A DNA stretch of 64,000 nucleotides. Source: Cytophagaceae bacterium. GTDB taxonomy: Bacteria; Bacteroidota; Bacteroidia; Cytophagales; Spirosomataceae. Shown here in pieces: positions 42,985 through 52,434 of this stretch. The notes beneath the pieces are model-generated. The model saw only the letters and a list, made by a program, of their open reading frames with translations. It ran no database searches and was not told the origin of the DNA. The stretch spans positions 220,378-284,377 of the forward strand of contig JAIXOL010000030.1 in the NCBI GenBank assembly GCA_027486845.1. Reading direction: 5' to 3'. Numbering within the stretch: position 1 is the stretch's first letter; each line of letters starts with the position of its first letter. The position numbers and the translations under genes are program-made.

Positions 42985-44250
42985 TTGAAGAATCTGCTTA
43001 AAAATTCCGAAATTCTCCTAACAATTTGGTGCATTGTAGCAGCATTTGGCACGTATTTTTGTATGTATGCTTTCCGAAAGCCATTTTCCACTGGGCTTTA
43101 TGAAAGCTACGAACTTTGGGGTGTCGGCTATAAAACTGTTTTGATAATTTCGCAGGTTTTTGGATACATGCTTTCAAAAGTCATCGGAATCAAGGTGATT
43201 GCTGAATTAAAATCAAAAAAGCGTATTTTATTAATTATCAGCTTAATAGTAATCGCTGAAGTCGCTTTAGTAGCATTCGGATTTGTACCGTTTCCATATA
43301 ATTTCATATTTCTGTTTTTAAATGGCTTGCCTTTAGGCATGGTTTGGGGTGTGATTTTCAGCTTTCTTGAAGGTAGAAAATTAACCGAGTTCTTGGCTCT
43401 TGGTTTGAGTTTAAACTTGGTAATGACTTCCGGAATCTTGAAAACTATTTATCTTTTCCTGCAAGAAACATATCACATTTCAGAGTTTCATCTACCTTAC
43501 GCAATCGGACTATTTTTTCTACCACTATTTTTGTTTTTTGTCTGGATGTTGGCACAAATTCCGCCACCCAATGACGAAGATTTAAGCCTAAGGAGCCAAC
43601 GTGTTGCCATGAAAAATATTGATAAAACCTTAATAATTAAGGAGTTTGGTTTAGGACTTTTGTGTTTTATTGGTGTATATCTGCTGTTGGCAACAATGCG
43701 AGATTTCAGAGACAATTTTGCGGTTGAAGTATGGCGAGAAATTGACCCGAAATTTAGCAAAACCATATTTTCAGAGATAGAAACTATGATTGGTTTGGTG
43801 GTTGTAAGTTTAATTACCTTGAATGCTTTTATCAAAAACAATTTTCGGTCTTACCTCACATTTTCGAGTATGATGCTTATGGCTGTATTACTTTGTGGTG
43901 GCAGTACTTGGGCGTTTCAAGAAGAAATGATTACACCTAAGGCTTGGATGTTGAGTTTAGGAATTGGCTTGTTTTTGCCTTACTTATTGATACAAACAGT
44001 AGTTTTTGAACGCTTAATCGCACTTTTTAAAGCTCGTGGAAATGTAGGATTTTTGGTTTATATCTGCGATTCAGTCGGTTATCTTGGTAGTGTAGTTTTA
44101 TTGATTTATCGAGAGTTTTTCTTGAAAAAAACATCATTTCTCAATATTTTGATGACATTCAGTTATGTCATTTCATTCGTTTGTTTTATTCTTCTTGTAG
44201 TTCAACTTTTCTACTTTTCGAATAAATATCTAAAAAGAAAATTATTATGA
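42985..44250 (+). CDS. DUF5690 family MFS-like membrane protein (paralogue 2), candidate phosphonate permease
   Basis: The protein has 421 residues starting at a TTG codon: the frame has a stop at 42976-42978, and the first in-frame ATG lies 26 codons later, inside the first helix. About 12 membrane segments and a central loop match the paralogue at 31104. Shared parts are MYAFRKPFSTGLYE, FLEGRKLTEFL, AQIPPPNDEDL and MRDFRDNFAVE. The family lies next to phosphonate genes here: the FAD oxidoreductase gene converges on its 3' end after 80 bp, with the phosphonatase-like gene beyond. Import of an aminophosphonate across the inner membrane is the most natural role; inferred from context only. Confidence 0.75.
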   Translation: MKNLLKNSEILLTIWCIVAAFGTYFCMYAFRKPFSTGLYESYELWGVGYKTVLIISQVFGYMLSKVIGIKVIAELKSKKRILLIISLIVIAEVALVAFGFVPFPYNFIFLFLNGLPLGMVWGVIFSFLEGRKLTEFLALGLSLNLVMTSGILKTIYLFLQETYHISEFHLPYAIGLFFLPLFLFFVWMLAQIPPPNDEDLSLRSQRVAMKNIDKTLIIKEFGLGLLCFIGVYLLLATMRDFRDNFAVEVWREIDPKFSKTIFSEIETMIGLVVVSLITLNAFIKNNFRSYLTFSSMMLMAVLLCGGSTWAFQEEMITPKAWMLSLGIGLFLPYLLIQTVVFERLIALFKARGNVGFLVYICDSVGYLGSVVLLIYREFFLKKTSFLNILMTFSYVISFVCFILLVVQLFYFSNKYLKRKLL

Positions 44251-44330
44251 GAAGTTTCACAAAGGGTTGAGAGAAAAATTTTATTATAAATTGTTGAGAC
44301 GTAATTCATTACGCCTCTACAAAGCCAAAT

Positions 44331-45476
44331 CTATAAAAATAATCGCTGAATATTTGATTCAGAATAACCTGCACTTGTGGTCATTCCTTTACCGCCAATT
44401 CCTGTGAAAATATGAATATTGGGTGAAATGTTATACTCAAAAATCTCATCGGGATGTTGGGCATAAAAACCTGCCCAAGTACGAGCAATTTGATTGACAG
44501 GAAAACTTACGATGCGTTCAGCTTCTTTTAGCATAAGTTTATTTACGTAGTCTTTTGTATCAAAACCCAATTCGTCGGTCTTACCGACGGGTGCATATTC
44601 GTGTGAATCGCCGATGATTATTGAGCCATCAATAGCTTGCTTGAAAAGAATATGAACACCCCATTTTTTAAGTTCTACGTAGTGTTCGGGTATTGTACTA
44701 TTTTTATAAGACGGGCATTCCTCAAAAGATTCATAACGACGAATTGAAAGTCCTGTAAGGATATTGCCTTTCAGCGAAACGTTTTTCATCGGCACTGTCT
44801 GCAACATTTGAAGTTTGCTTACAATTAGTCCACTTTTAGCATAGATTTCGGGGAAAAGCAAATTGAAAACGTAGCCGCTACAAATAATTACTTTTTCGGC
44901 TGAAAACTTTTCTTTACTTGCAGTAATTATTTCAGTTTTCCCATTGATTTCTTGACAATCAATAACAGTTGTATTGGATTTGTATGCTACTTTATATTGC
45001 TCTTGTAGGTATTCTAATATTTTATAAATCAACAAGTTAGGCTCTACGCTCACTTCGTTTGGATAATAAATCCCACCTCTTACATACTCACTTTTGAGTT
45101 CGGGATACTGCTCTAAGCATTGTCTTTTTGAAAGTAAAACGCTATTATAGTTTTTGTTTTGGTGAATACCAAAAAGTTCGTTGGCAAGTGTCCATTCAGT
45201 TTCATCAGAGGCTACATAAACAGTTCCGTTTCGACGAACTGAAATATCGAACTTTGACTGAATATCTTGGTAGATTTCCAAACTTCTACGCCCAAACTCA
45301 AACCATCTACCAGATGAGCCAGAAGGAACAGCCTGACCGAAATTTCTTACTGTTGATCCAACTGGAAAATTATCTTTTTCCAAGATTAGAACACTTTTGC
45401 CAAGTTTTGCCGCATGATAAGCATGAAATGCTCCCATGATGCCACCGCCGACAATTATTAAGTCAAAATTTTTCAT
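44331..45476 (-). CDS. FAD-dependent oxidoreductase of the phosphonate-associated type (TIGR03364-like)
   Basis: The protein has 381 residues, a DAO-fold amine oxidase. The FAD motif IVGGGIMGAFHAYHAA (residues 7-22) is followed by the clade feature STVRNFGQ (near 43). The C-terminal part has the second FAD contact in TGIGGKGMTTS (near 360). This clade travels with phosphonatase-like genes; related enzymes are reported to oxidise N-methylated or hydroxylated 2-aminoethylphosphonate to phosphonoacetaldehyde. Its ATG overlaps the TAA of the phosphonatase-like gene by one base (TAATG), so the two are translationally coupled and work in sequence in the cytoplasm. Confidence 0.83.
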   Translation of the reverse strand: MKNFDLIIVGGGIMGAFHAYHAAKLGKSVLILEKDNFPVGSTVRNFGQAVPSGSSGRWFEFGRRSLEIYQDIQSKFDISVRRNGTVYVASDETEWTLANELFGIHQNKNYNSVLLSKRQCLEQYPELKSEYVRGGIYYPNEVSVEPNLLIYKILEYLQEQYKVAYKSNTTVIDCQEINGKTEIITASKEKFSAEKVIICSGYVFNLLFPEIYAKSGLIVSKLQMLQTVPMKNVSLKGNILTGLSIRRYESFEECPSYKNSTIPEHYVELKKWGVHILFKQAIDGSIIIGDSHEYAPVGKTDELGFDTKDYVNKLMLKEAERIVSFPVNQIARTWAGFYAQHPDEIFEYNISPNIHIFTGIGGKGMTTSAGYSESNIQRLFL

Positions 45477-46216
45477 TATGCTACGTTTAGAACGATGATA
45501 TTTTCAACAATAGGTCTGAGTTCGTTTAAAGAAGTAATTAAACCATCATTTCTGATAAACTTGAGTTGGTCGTGGCTATGAGTGCCGTTCGTAACGCCAA
45601 GCGAGAGTCGACAACCAGCTCTGACGCCCGATTTAAGGTCAGAAGGAGTATCACCAATATTTAGAACATCATAAGGGTCAGCTACGCCAAGTAACTTCAT
45701 CGCTTTCTGAATCATATATGGCTCGGGACGACCTTTTTGTACTTCATCGCTAGCAACAGAAACATCAATCACAGATTTTCCAGAAGTATTCACATAGTTT
45801 AAGTCTAAGCCATCGAGCCAACCTAGTTTTTCAAGAATAATATTGGTTACTTTTCTGTAAAATCCAGTGGTTAAGGCAATTTTTATGTTGTTTTTACGCA
45901 AATAATCAAAGATTTCAAGACAACCATCAGTTGGAAAAACATCACTAGCTTTATAATGGTCTTCCAAAATCATTCGGAAATAATCATAAGAATAAACCAC
46001 ATTTTCGTTGTATTCAGGATGAGATTGTCCGATACGTTCTTCCCAAAGGAGCCTAAAAACTTCAATTTTTGAGTAACCTTGCAAGGCCAATATTCTTTCT
46101 TCAGATACTTGAAGACCCGTTTCGGCACAGGCACGGGCAAAGCAAGTTTCAACTTCTTTTTTGTCTTGCACGGTTGTGCCAGCCATGTCGAAAACAACTA
46201 ATTTGATAGGTGACAT
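45476..46216 (-). CDS. Phosphonatase-like HAD hydrolase (PhnX-related, TIGR03351-like)
   Basis: The protein has 246 residues. The HAD nucleophile motif is FDMAGTT (Asp10, with Ala12 in place of the usual second Asp), as in phosphonoacetaldehyde hydrolase. GYSKIEVF places Lys50 where PhnX has the Lys that forms a Schiff base with the substrate. GRPEPYMI (Arg near 171) and NIGDTPSDLKSG (near 188-199) complete the site. It should split the C-P bond of phosphonoacetaldehyde, or a close analogue, to acetaldehyde and phosphate. It is the first gene of a two-gene operon with the FAD oxidoreductase, which probably makes its substrate. Confidence 0.85.
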   Translation of the reverse strand: MSPIKLVVFDMAGTTVQDKKEVETCFARACAETGLQVSEERILALQGYSKIEVFRLLWEERIGQSHPEYNENVVYSYDYFRMILEDHYKASDVFPTDGCLEIFDYLRKNNIKIALTTGFYRKVTNIILEKLGWLDGLDLNYVNTSGKSVIDVSVASDEVQKGRPEPYMIQKAMKLLGVADPYDVLNIGDTPSDLKSGVRAGCRLSLGVTNGTHSHDQLKFIRNDGLITSLNELRPIVENIIVLNVA

Positions 46217-46381
46217 ATTGATTGGTTTTTAATATGATTTTGAGTTCACGTTCAATAATCGGCACTCTATAATTGTATATTTTTGAAAAATACAAAATGG
46301 ATCAGATACTAACAAGCCGATTTATTACCCACAGCAAAATAAATCTTTTAAAGTTAGCTTGGTTTTATCTAAATATGAATA

Positions 46382-46418
46382 AATTGTTAAGTAAATATTA
46401 TCTATAAAATTAACAATT
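46382..46418. promoter_or_regulatory. Inverted repeat with weak Pho-type half-sites in the divergent region
   Basis: AATTGTTAA (46382-46390) and TTAACAATT (46410-46418) are inverted copies 19 bases apart, so each of the divergent genes has one TTAACA hexamer facing it. The partner hexamers at 11 bp are poor (TTCATA leftward, TTAATT rightward). This could be a weak Pho site pair for both genes or another operator. Confidence 0.35.
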
Positions 46419-46453
46419 ACTTAATTTTAAATTAGGATTTTGAGGGTAAGAGA

Positions 46454-47275
46454 ATGATAATTTTGAAGAAAAAATATAGAATGGTTTTAACACAAGTTGA
46501 TAGCAGACTTTCTCGAATTACTGAAAATTATTTTGACTACTATTTTGAAGAATTAAAGTACTTTCTAGCCCCACTTTTTGATTATAAACAAGGCAATTGC
46601 CATAATGTAACACATTTTGCCTCATTGATTTTGAAAAGTTATGGTGTGCATCATAATAAAATTTGGATTTATGCCCCTACTCGTTATAAAGAAGATTCAA
46701 AATTGACCATACAATTGCCTGACCCCAATAATATTTCGCCTAATGGTATATTAACTTGGGGCTATCATGTGGCCTTATTTCTGCATTATGCTGGTGAAGA
46801 ATGTGTTTTTGATTTTTTTCTTGACTCCAAAAAACCATTGTCTATGGCAAAATGGCTTGAGACAATGCAAGCACGCAAATTCCATATTGATATTGAAAAT
46901 CCTGATAACTATTTATTTTATACAGAACCTTCAGAAACAAAAAAGAATGGTTTGTTTACGGGACAATATTTTAAGTACGATGGACTTTGTCGTGAACAAA
47001 ATTGGTTGGCAAAAGGCTTAGCAATCAATGAAACTGCTTTCAATTTTTACAAGAATGAATATTTTCATTTTAAGTATAAGACCCTATTAAGTACTGATTA
47101 TAAGCTATTTGTGGGTCGAGTTAATAATTTTGAATGTGTCTTGAGAGATAACACAATCAACAAAAAAATGACTGAAAAATTTCAGCAAAAACATTCAAGT
47201 GTAATTTCAGAATACCGTTTAGTTTATGAGGAAAATCTTAAAAAATGGACTGAAAGATCACAAAAGTTTATATAA
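46454..47275 (+). CDS. Protein-glutaminase-like cysteine hydrolase (Cys-His-Asp)
   Basis: The protein has 273 residues without signal peptide; a start at the ATG at 46481 is also possible. The sequence GNCHNVTHFASLILKSYGV (Cys49), then TWGYHVALFLH (His105) and ECVFDFFLD (Asp120) follows the order and spacing of the catalytic triad of bacterial protein-glutaminases (Gln_deamidase/transglutaminase-like fold). The C-terminal half (150-273) is rich in Lys, Phe and Tyr and unassigned. It could deamidate a protein or cleave an amide, possibly in a phosphonopeptide or aminophosphonate amide. It lies between the phosphonatase operon (divergent) and the SusC operon (downstream). Target unknown. Confidence 0.6.
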   Translation: MIILKKKYRMVLTQVDSRLSRITENYFDYYFEELKYFLAPLFDYKQGNCHNVTHFASLILKSYGVHHNKIWIYAPTRYKEDSKLTIQLPDPNNISPNGILTWGYHVALFLHYAGEECVFDFFLDSKKPLSMAKWLETMQARKFHIDIENPDNYLFYTEPSETKKNGLFTGQYFKYDGLCREQNWLAKGLAINETAFNFYKNEYFHFKYKTLLSTDYKLFVGRVNNFECVLRDNTINKKMTEKFQQKHSSVISEYRLVYEENLKKWTERSQKFI

Positions 47276-47278
47276 ATC

Positions 47279-47300
47279 ATAACAAAACCTTTACATAAGC
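47279..47300 (+). promoter_or_regulatory. Pho-box-like direct repeat before the SusC operon
   Basis: ATAACA-AAACC (47279-47289) is followed directly by TTTACA-TAAGC (47290-47300), again at 11-bp spacing. It begins 4 bases behind the stop codon of the glutaminase-like gene and lies 146 bases before the SusC start. Confidence 0.55.
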
Positions 47301-47445
47301 CCTCTTTCCTTAACAATAGCTTTATATTGACTTCACATACAAGTCATAAGACATGATGAACTTTGCACCATCAATTTTTCAGCTTTCAAAACCTTCATTT
47401 TGCTGAAACTAAAACGATAAACCCAAATTATTCTAATCATCTTTT

Positions 47446-50400
47446 ATGAACAAATCTCTACTCAAAACCAGATTTTCTGGTTTCATCAGAATTTTGTTTT
47501 GTTTGCTATTGGCCGTAACATATGCCAATGCTCAGAACCAAAATGTAAGTGGTAAAATTTTTGCTCCAAACGGAGACCCGATTCCGGGGGTAAGCGTACT
47601 TGTGAAAGGTTCCAATCAAGGAACAAATTCGGATGCCAATGGTAACTTCAAGTTAAGCAATTTATCGGCTCGAACAATATTGGTTGTTTCGGCGATTGGA
47701 TTCGTTACGCAAGAGCAAACTGTTGGTAATCAATCGGTTTTTAATCTTACATTACAAGAAGACAACAAAACTTTGAATGAAGTTGTAGTTACCGCCCTAG
47801 GTATTAAAAAAGATGCTCGTCGCATTGGTTACGCTATTCAGTCAGTTGATGGAGCGTCTACAATCAAAGCTCGTGAGCCAAATGCTATCAACGCACTTGC
47901 TGGTAAAGTTGCTGGTTTGACTGTTGGTATCCAACAAGAAATGTTACGCAAGCCAAATATTTCATTACGTGGAAATAGCGAGATTTTATATGTAGTTGAT
48001 GGTGTGCCTATTAACTCTGATACATGGAATATCAGCCCTGACGATATTGAAAATTATTCAGTTCTGAAAGGTGCTTCGGCGTCGGCTTTATATGGTTTCC
48101 GTGGAAAAAACGGTGCGATTTTGATTACAACCAAGCGTGGAACTAAAGATAAGCGTGGATTTTCGGTTGATGTAAATTCATCAACAATGCTTGACAAGGG
48201 CTTTTACGCAATTCCTAAAGTACAAGACGAATATGGCCCAGGTGACCACGGTCGTTATGCATTTGGTGATGGAAAAGGTGGTGGTTTGAACGATGGTGAT
48301 TATGACGGAGGCTGGGGACCGAAATTTGATGGTCAACTAATTCCACAATATGATAGCCCAATCGACCCAGTTACAGGAAAAAGAACTTCTACTCCTTGGT
48401 TAGCTCGTGGAAAAGATAACATGGAGCGTTTTTTACAAACAGGTATTTTATCGACTAATAATATTGCAGTGTCTTCATCAGGTGATAAATATAACTTACG
48501 TTTTTCTACCTCGCAAACTACGCAACGTGGTATTGTACCGAATACTAAATTGAATATCACAAACTTCAATTTGGCTTCTGATTATAAGTTTTCTGATAAA
48601 CTTTCGTTCAATTCGAGCTTGCAATATAACCGTCAATACACGCCAAATATTCCTGACGTAAACTACGGACCAAACTCTATCATTTATAATATGACACTTT
48701 GGGCGGGTGCCGACTGGGATGTTGACGATATGCGTAATTATTGGCAGCCAGGCAAAGAAGGTATCCAACAAATTTATGCTGAATACCAACGTTACAACAA
48801 CCCATATTTTATGAGTTATGAGTGGTTGCGTGGACACCAAAAGTCGGATATTATCGGTCAAGCAGGTTTGACTTATAAGTTTACTGATTATTTAGAAGCA
48901 ACAGTTCGCTCACAAATTACTACTTGGAGTTTATTCCGTAGCGAAAAAATGCCTTACTCGGCAGGTTCGTATGGCCGTGATGAGCGTCGTGGCGATTACC
49001 GTGAAGACCGTCGTAACTTATTTGAGAATAATACTGACATCTTGGTAAAATTCGATAAAGATTTGTTTGCAGGGTTTAACACTAAAATTTGGGCTGGTGG
49101 AAACATTCGTACATTTGAATACAATTCTCAATACGGTTCTACAGATTATTTAAACGTTCCAGGTTTATATAACTTCAATAACTCTTCAAATCCAGTTCGT
49201 ACAGCAAATTTTGAATCAGCAATGAGAGTAAATTCAGCTTATTATTCAGCTGACTTTTCTTACAAAAACTTGTTGACGCTCTCTACTACTGGTCGTGTCG
49301 ATAAACTCTCAACTTTGCCGTCGGGAAATAATACATTTTTCTACCCATCGGTTTCACTTGCAACTGTAATTTCTGACTATGTTAGAGTACCAGAGGTTAT
49401 CTCGTTTTTAAAAGTTCGTGCATCGTATGCTAATGTGAAAGACGGTTTAACTCGTTCACAAATCGGCACAACCCCAGCCTTGACGGGTAACGGAAATCCG
49501 ATTGGCTATGGCGACCAATACTTTGCCCCTTATGATGGCCCAAGTTATTTAAACTCAGCTGTTTATTCTACACCATTTTCGTACAATAACCAACCTGCAG
49601 GATATTTCACAGGTGCTTTAAATAATCCAAACTTACAACCAAGCTCAACTTCACAAACCGAAATTGGTCTTGATTTTAAGGTATTGAAAAACCGTTTAGG
49701 CTTCGACCTTACTTATTTTATCTCTAACGAAGGTCCAAGAATTTTCTCTTTACCAATTTCAACAGCTACTGGTTACAGTTCTGCTTTAGTAAATGGTATC
49801 AAAACTCAGAAAACAGGTTGGGAATTTGCAATCACAGGTTCTCCAATCAGAAACATTGGTGGATTCAACTGGGATGTTGTGGCTAACTATTCAACATTTA
49901 AAGAAGTTTTGACTGAAATTTACCCAGGTGTAAATAACCTCAATACCTTCTTTAAAGTTGGCGATAGGTTGGATAAGTTCTATGGTCGTGCCTTCGCAAA
50001 AACTCCAGATGGTCAAATAATTAACGATGCTTCTGGTCGCCCAATCTACAATCCAGTTAATCAATTTTTAGGCTATATCAATCCGAAGTTTGTGTTTGGT
50101 ATCAACAACAGATTTAGCTACAAAAACATCAATATGAGTTTCCAGTTTGATGGCCGTATTGGTGGAGTAATTTCTAACTACGTTCAACGTCAAACATTCC
50201 GTGGTGGCCGTCATATTGAAACAACTACTGGTAAATTTGCTGAGGCTCGTGTCCAAGATTATTTGGGTGTAAAGGCGTTTGTTGGAGAGGGTGTTGTGGT
50301 ATCAAATGGTGTTGCAATAAAGTATGATCTTGATGGTAATATCACAAACTATGGTGAGTTAAAATATGCTCCGAACGCTACAAAACAATTTGTACAAGAT

Positions 50401-50670
50401 TATGTAAGCCGCTACTATAACTCTGACGAAGGTAATTTAATGAACCGTTCATTCGGAATGTTGCGTGAAGTAGTGTTAGGCTATAATCTTCCCGAAAAAT
50501 GGTTTGGTAAAAAAGTTAGCAATGCTTCAATATCGGTTGTGGGCAGAAACTTATTCTATTTTGCTGAGAAAAAAGATATCGACTTAAACCAGTATATCGG
50601 CGATGGTGGTTCAGGTTTACAAACACCTTCGACTCGTAGATACGGTGTGAATTTGAATTTTACATTCTAA
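47446..50670 (+). CDS. SusC/RagA-type TonB-linked outer-membrane transporter
   Basis: The protein has 1074 residues: signal peptide (1-30), carboxypeptidase-like domain (about 34-115), plug (about 125-235, with KPNISLRGNSEILYVVDGVP and GASASALYGFRGKNGAI) and a 22-strand barrel ending in NLNFTF. SusC proteins import oligomeric ligands, captured by a SusD lid lipoprotein, across the outer membrane. The SusD gene follows after 83 bp, then a PhnZ-like gene and an AP-superfamily gene, and a Pho-box-like repeat precedes it. The ligand is therefore more likely a phosphorus compound than a plain glycan; this is inferred from context. Confidence 0.9.
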   Translation: MNKSLLKTRFSGFIRILFCLLLAVTYANAQNQNVSGKIFAPNGDPIPGVSVLVKGSNQGTNSDANGNFKLSNLSARTILVVSAIGFVTQEQTVGNQSVFNLTLQEDNKTLNEVVVTALGIKKDARRIGYAIQSVDGASTIKAREPNAINALAGKVAGLTVGIQQEMLRKPNISLRGNSEILYVVDGVPINSDTWNISPDDIENYSVLKGASASALYGFRGKNGAILITTKRGTKDKRGFSVDVNSSTMLDKGFYAIPKVQDEYGPGDHGRYAFGDGKGGGLNDGDYDGGWGPKFDGQLIPQYDSPIDPVTGKRTSTPWLARGKDNMERFLQTGILSTNNIAVSSSGDKYNLRFSTSQTTQRGIVPNTKLNITNFNLASDYKFSDKLSFNSSLQYNRQYTPNIPDVNYGPNSIIYNMTLWAGADWDVDDMRNYWQPGKEGIQQIYAEYQRYNNPYFMSYEWLRGHQKSDIIGQAGLTYKFTDYLEATVRSQITTWSLFRSEKMPYSAGSYGRDERRGDYREDRRNLFENNTDILVKFDKDLFAGFNTKIWAGGNIRTFEYNSQYGSTDYLNVPGLYNFNNSSNPVRTANFESAMRVNSAYYSADFSYKNLLTLSTTGRVDKLSTLPSGNNTFFYPSVSLATVISDYVRVPEVISFLKVRASYANVKDGLTRSQIGTTPALTGNGNPIGYGDQYFAPYDGPSYLNSAVYSTPFSYNNQPAGYFTGALNNPNLQPSSTSQTEIGLDFKVLKNRLGFDLTYFISNEGPRIFSLPISTATGYSSALVNGIKTQKTGWEFAITGSPIRNIGGFNWDVVANYSTFKEVLTEIYPGVNNLNTFFKVGDRLDKFYGRAFAKTPDGQIINDASGRPIYNPVNQFLGYINPKFVFGINNRFSYKNINMSFQFDGRIGGVISNYVQRQTFRGGRHIETTTGKFAEARVQDYLGVKAFVGEGVVVSNGVAIKYDLDGNITNYGELKYAPNATKQFVQDYVSRYYNSDEGNLMNRSFGMLREVVLGYNLPEKWFGKKVSNASISVVGRNLFYFAEKKDIDLNQYIGDGGSGLQTPSTRRYGVNLNFTF

Positions 50671-50753
50671 GCACTTTTTTAGTTTCCCCTCCTTTTTTTA
50701 GGAGCGACCGTTTCACGGGGGGAGTTTATAAAATTTAAAAGACTTTCAAAAAA

Positions 50754-52349
50754 ATGAAAATAAATAAAATATTCACTTCAATTTTCGCAGTAGTTGCTCT
50801 AGCCTTGAGCAGTTGTGAAAAATCTTTCGAGGAACTCGAAAAAGACCCAAATAGTGCAGTAAGCGTTCCAGCATCTTTGGTACTTCAAGGTGTAGAATCT
50901 GACATGTTCAACAATACTGGTCGCCCATTTAGTGCCGAAATGCGTTGGAATCAGTTCTATTGTTCAAACTATAACTATTATGCAACCAACGAATATACTT
51001 GGACAACTGGCTCAAACCATTATAATACGCTCAAAAACGTAATTAAAATGGAAGAAGAAGCTAAGCGTGCAGGTTTGGCCGATGTAAATGGATATAGTGC
51101 ATTAGGTAAATTTTTCCGTGCGTTTTATTTCTACGAAATGACTATCCGAATGGGCGATTTGCCAATGACAGAAGCATTGAAAGGTATCGAAAATACTTCA
51201 CCAAAATATGATACTCAAAAAACAGTTTTTGTACAAGTATTGAAATGGCTTGATGAAGCCAATGCCGACATGACAAGTTTGATTGCAAAAGGTCAAACTT
51301 CAGTAACGGGCGATTATTACTTCGGTGGTGATGTACGTAAATGGCAAAAAGCAGTAAATGCTTACAAACTAAGAATTTTGATAGCTTTGAGCAAAAAAGA
51401 TGCCGATGCTGACCTAAATGTGAAAGCTCGTTTTGCTGAAGTAATGGGCAATCCAACTAAATTCCCATTATTTGGTAGTGTTTCAGAGAGTTTACAATAC
51501 ACTTACAACATTTTCAATAAATACCCTTCAAATCCAGACAATTTTGGTTTTGATGCAACTCGTCAAAACATGGCAAAAACCTACGTTCAGCCTTTATCTT
51601 TGATGAATGACCCGCGTGTAATGATTACTTGTGAACCAGCAGGTTCAGAATTGAAAGCTGGAAAAAAACCATCAGATTTTAGTGCTTACGTAGGTGCTTC
51701 TTCTGCCGAAGATTTGACTGATATGAGTGATAAAGCAGGTCGTAACAATGGTGCTGGTTTCTCTCCAGGAGTTTATTCATTCCAAAATCGTTACCGTTAT
51801 TATAGAAATTATGTTGCCGAAACTACTTTTATTGTAGGTTATTCAGAAATGTGTTTTAATATTGCTGAAGCTTATCATTTAGGTTGGGCAACTGGCGATA
51901 CTGAATCTTGGTACAAAAAAGGTATCCAAGCATCAATGGACTTTTATGGCGTAAAAAATGGTACAAACACCATGACATATTCAAAATCTGGCGGACGTGA
52001 AGCAACTGACTTAGCTACTTTTACCATCGATTTCGATTTTGAGAAATATTACGCTCAAACAACAGTTAAATACGCTGGAAAAACAACCAAAGGACAAGAG
52101 CAAATCTTGACTCAAAAATACTTGTCGTTTTTCATGAATTCAGGTATGGAAGCCTATTTCAACTGGAGACGTACTGGTTTTCCGAAATTTGAAGCTGGTG
52201 TAGGTAACGGAAATTCAAATCGTATTGCAGTTCGTTGGCAGTATCCACTTTCGGAGCGGACTACCAACACAAACAACTACAAAGCGGCAATTGATAGCCA
52301 ATTTGGAGGAAAAGATGATATTAACGATGTTCTTTGGTTATTAAAATAA
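50754..52349 (+). CDS. SusD/RagB-type surface lipoprotein
   Basis: The protein has 531 residues: lipoprotein signal with lipobox ending SSC (near residue 21), then the helical SusD fold (SusD-like_2 type), with tetratricopeptide-like helices and a C-terminal part containing YFNWRRTGFPKFEAG (near residue 460), typical of the family. It forms the lid of the SusC barrel and binds the ligand at the cell surface. It is encoded directly behind SusC. A hairpin between its stop and the next gene suggests that the catabolic genes are expressed at a lower level than the transporter. Confidence 0.88.
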   Translation: MKINKIFTSIFAVVALALSSCEKSFEELEKDPNSAVSVPASLVLQGVESDMFNNTGRPFSAEMRWNQFYCSNYNYYATNEYTWTTGSNHYNTLKNVIKMEEEAKRAGLADVNGYSALGKFFRAFYFYEMTIRMGDLPMTEALKGIENTSPKYDTQKTVFVQVLKWLDEANADMTSLIAKGQTSVTGDYYFGGDVRKWQKAVNAYKLRILIALSKKDADADLNVKARFAEVMGNPTKFPLFGSVSESLQYTYNIFNKYPSNPDNFGFDATRQNMAKTYVQPLSLMNDPRVMITCEPAGSELKAGKKPSDFSAYVGASSAEDLTDMSDKAGRNNGAGFSPGVYSFQNRYRYYRNYVAETTFIVGYSEMCFNIAEAYHLGWATGDTESWYKKGIQASMDFYGVKNGTNTMTYSKSGGREATDLATFTIDFDFEKYYAQTTVKYAGKTTKGQEQILTQKYLSFFMNSGMEAYFNWRRTGFPKFEAGVGNGNSNRIAVRWQYPLSERTTNTNNYKAAIDSQFGGKDDINDVLWLLK

Positions 52350-52382
52350 AAAAATAAAGCATCATACGTTTAGTTTTTCAAG

Positions 52383-52410
52383 AGCGGAGTTATCTTTAAC
52401 TCCGCTTTTC
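52383..52410 (+). terminator. Hairpin terminator/attenuator between SusD and the HD gene
   Basis: AGCGGAGTTA (52383-52392) pairs perfectly with TAACTCCGCT (52397-52406) around a TCTT loop, followed by TTTC TTT. The next gene starts 25 bases behind and no -33/-7 pair is visible in the gap, so partial readthrough is likely. Confidence 0.65.
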
Positions 52411-52434
52411 TTTGGTTAAAAACTATGATAAATA

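Noticed and set aside
50671..50753. Terminator between SusC and SusD
   Set aside because: CCCCTCC and GGGGGGA could pair but with bulges and no T-tract behind; the two genes are expected to be co-transcribed.
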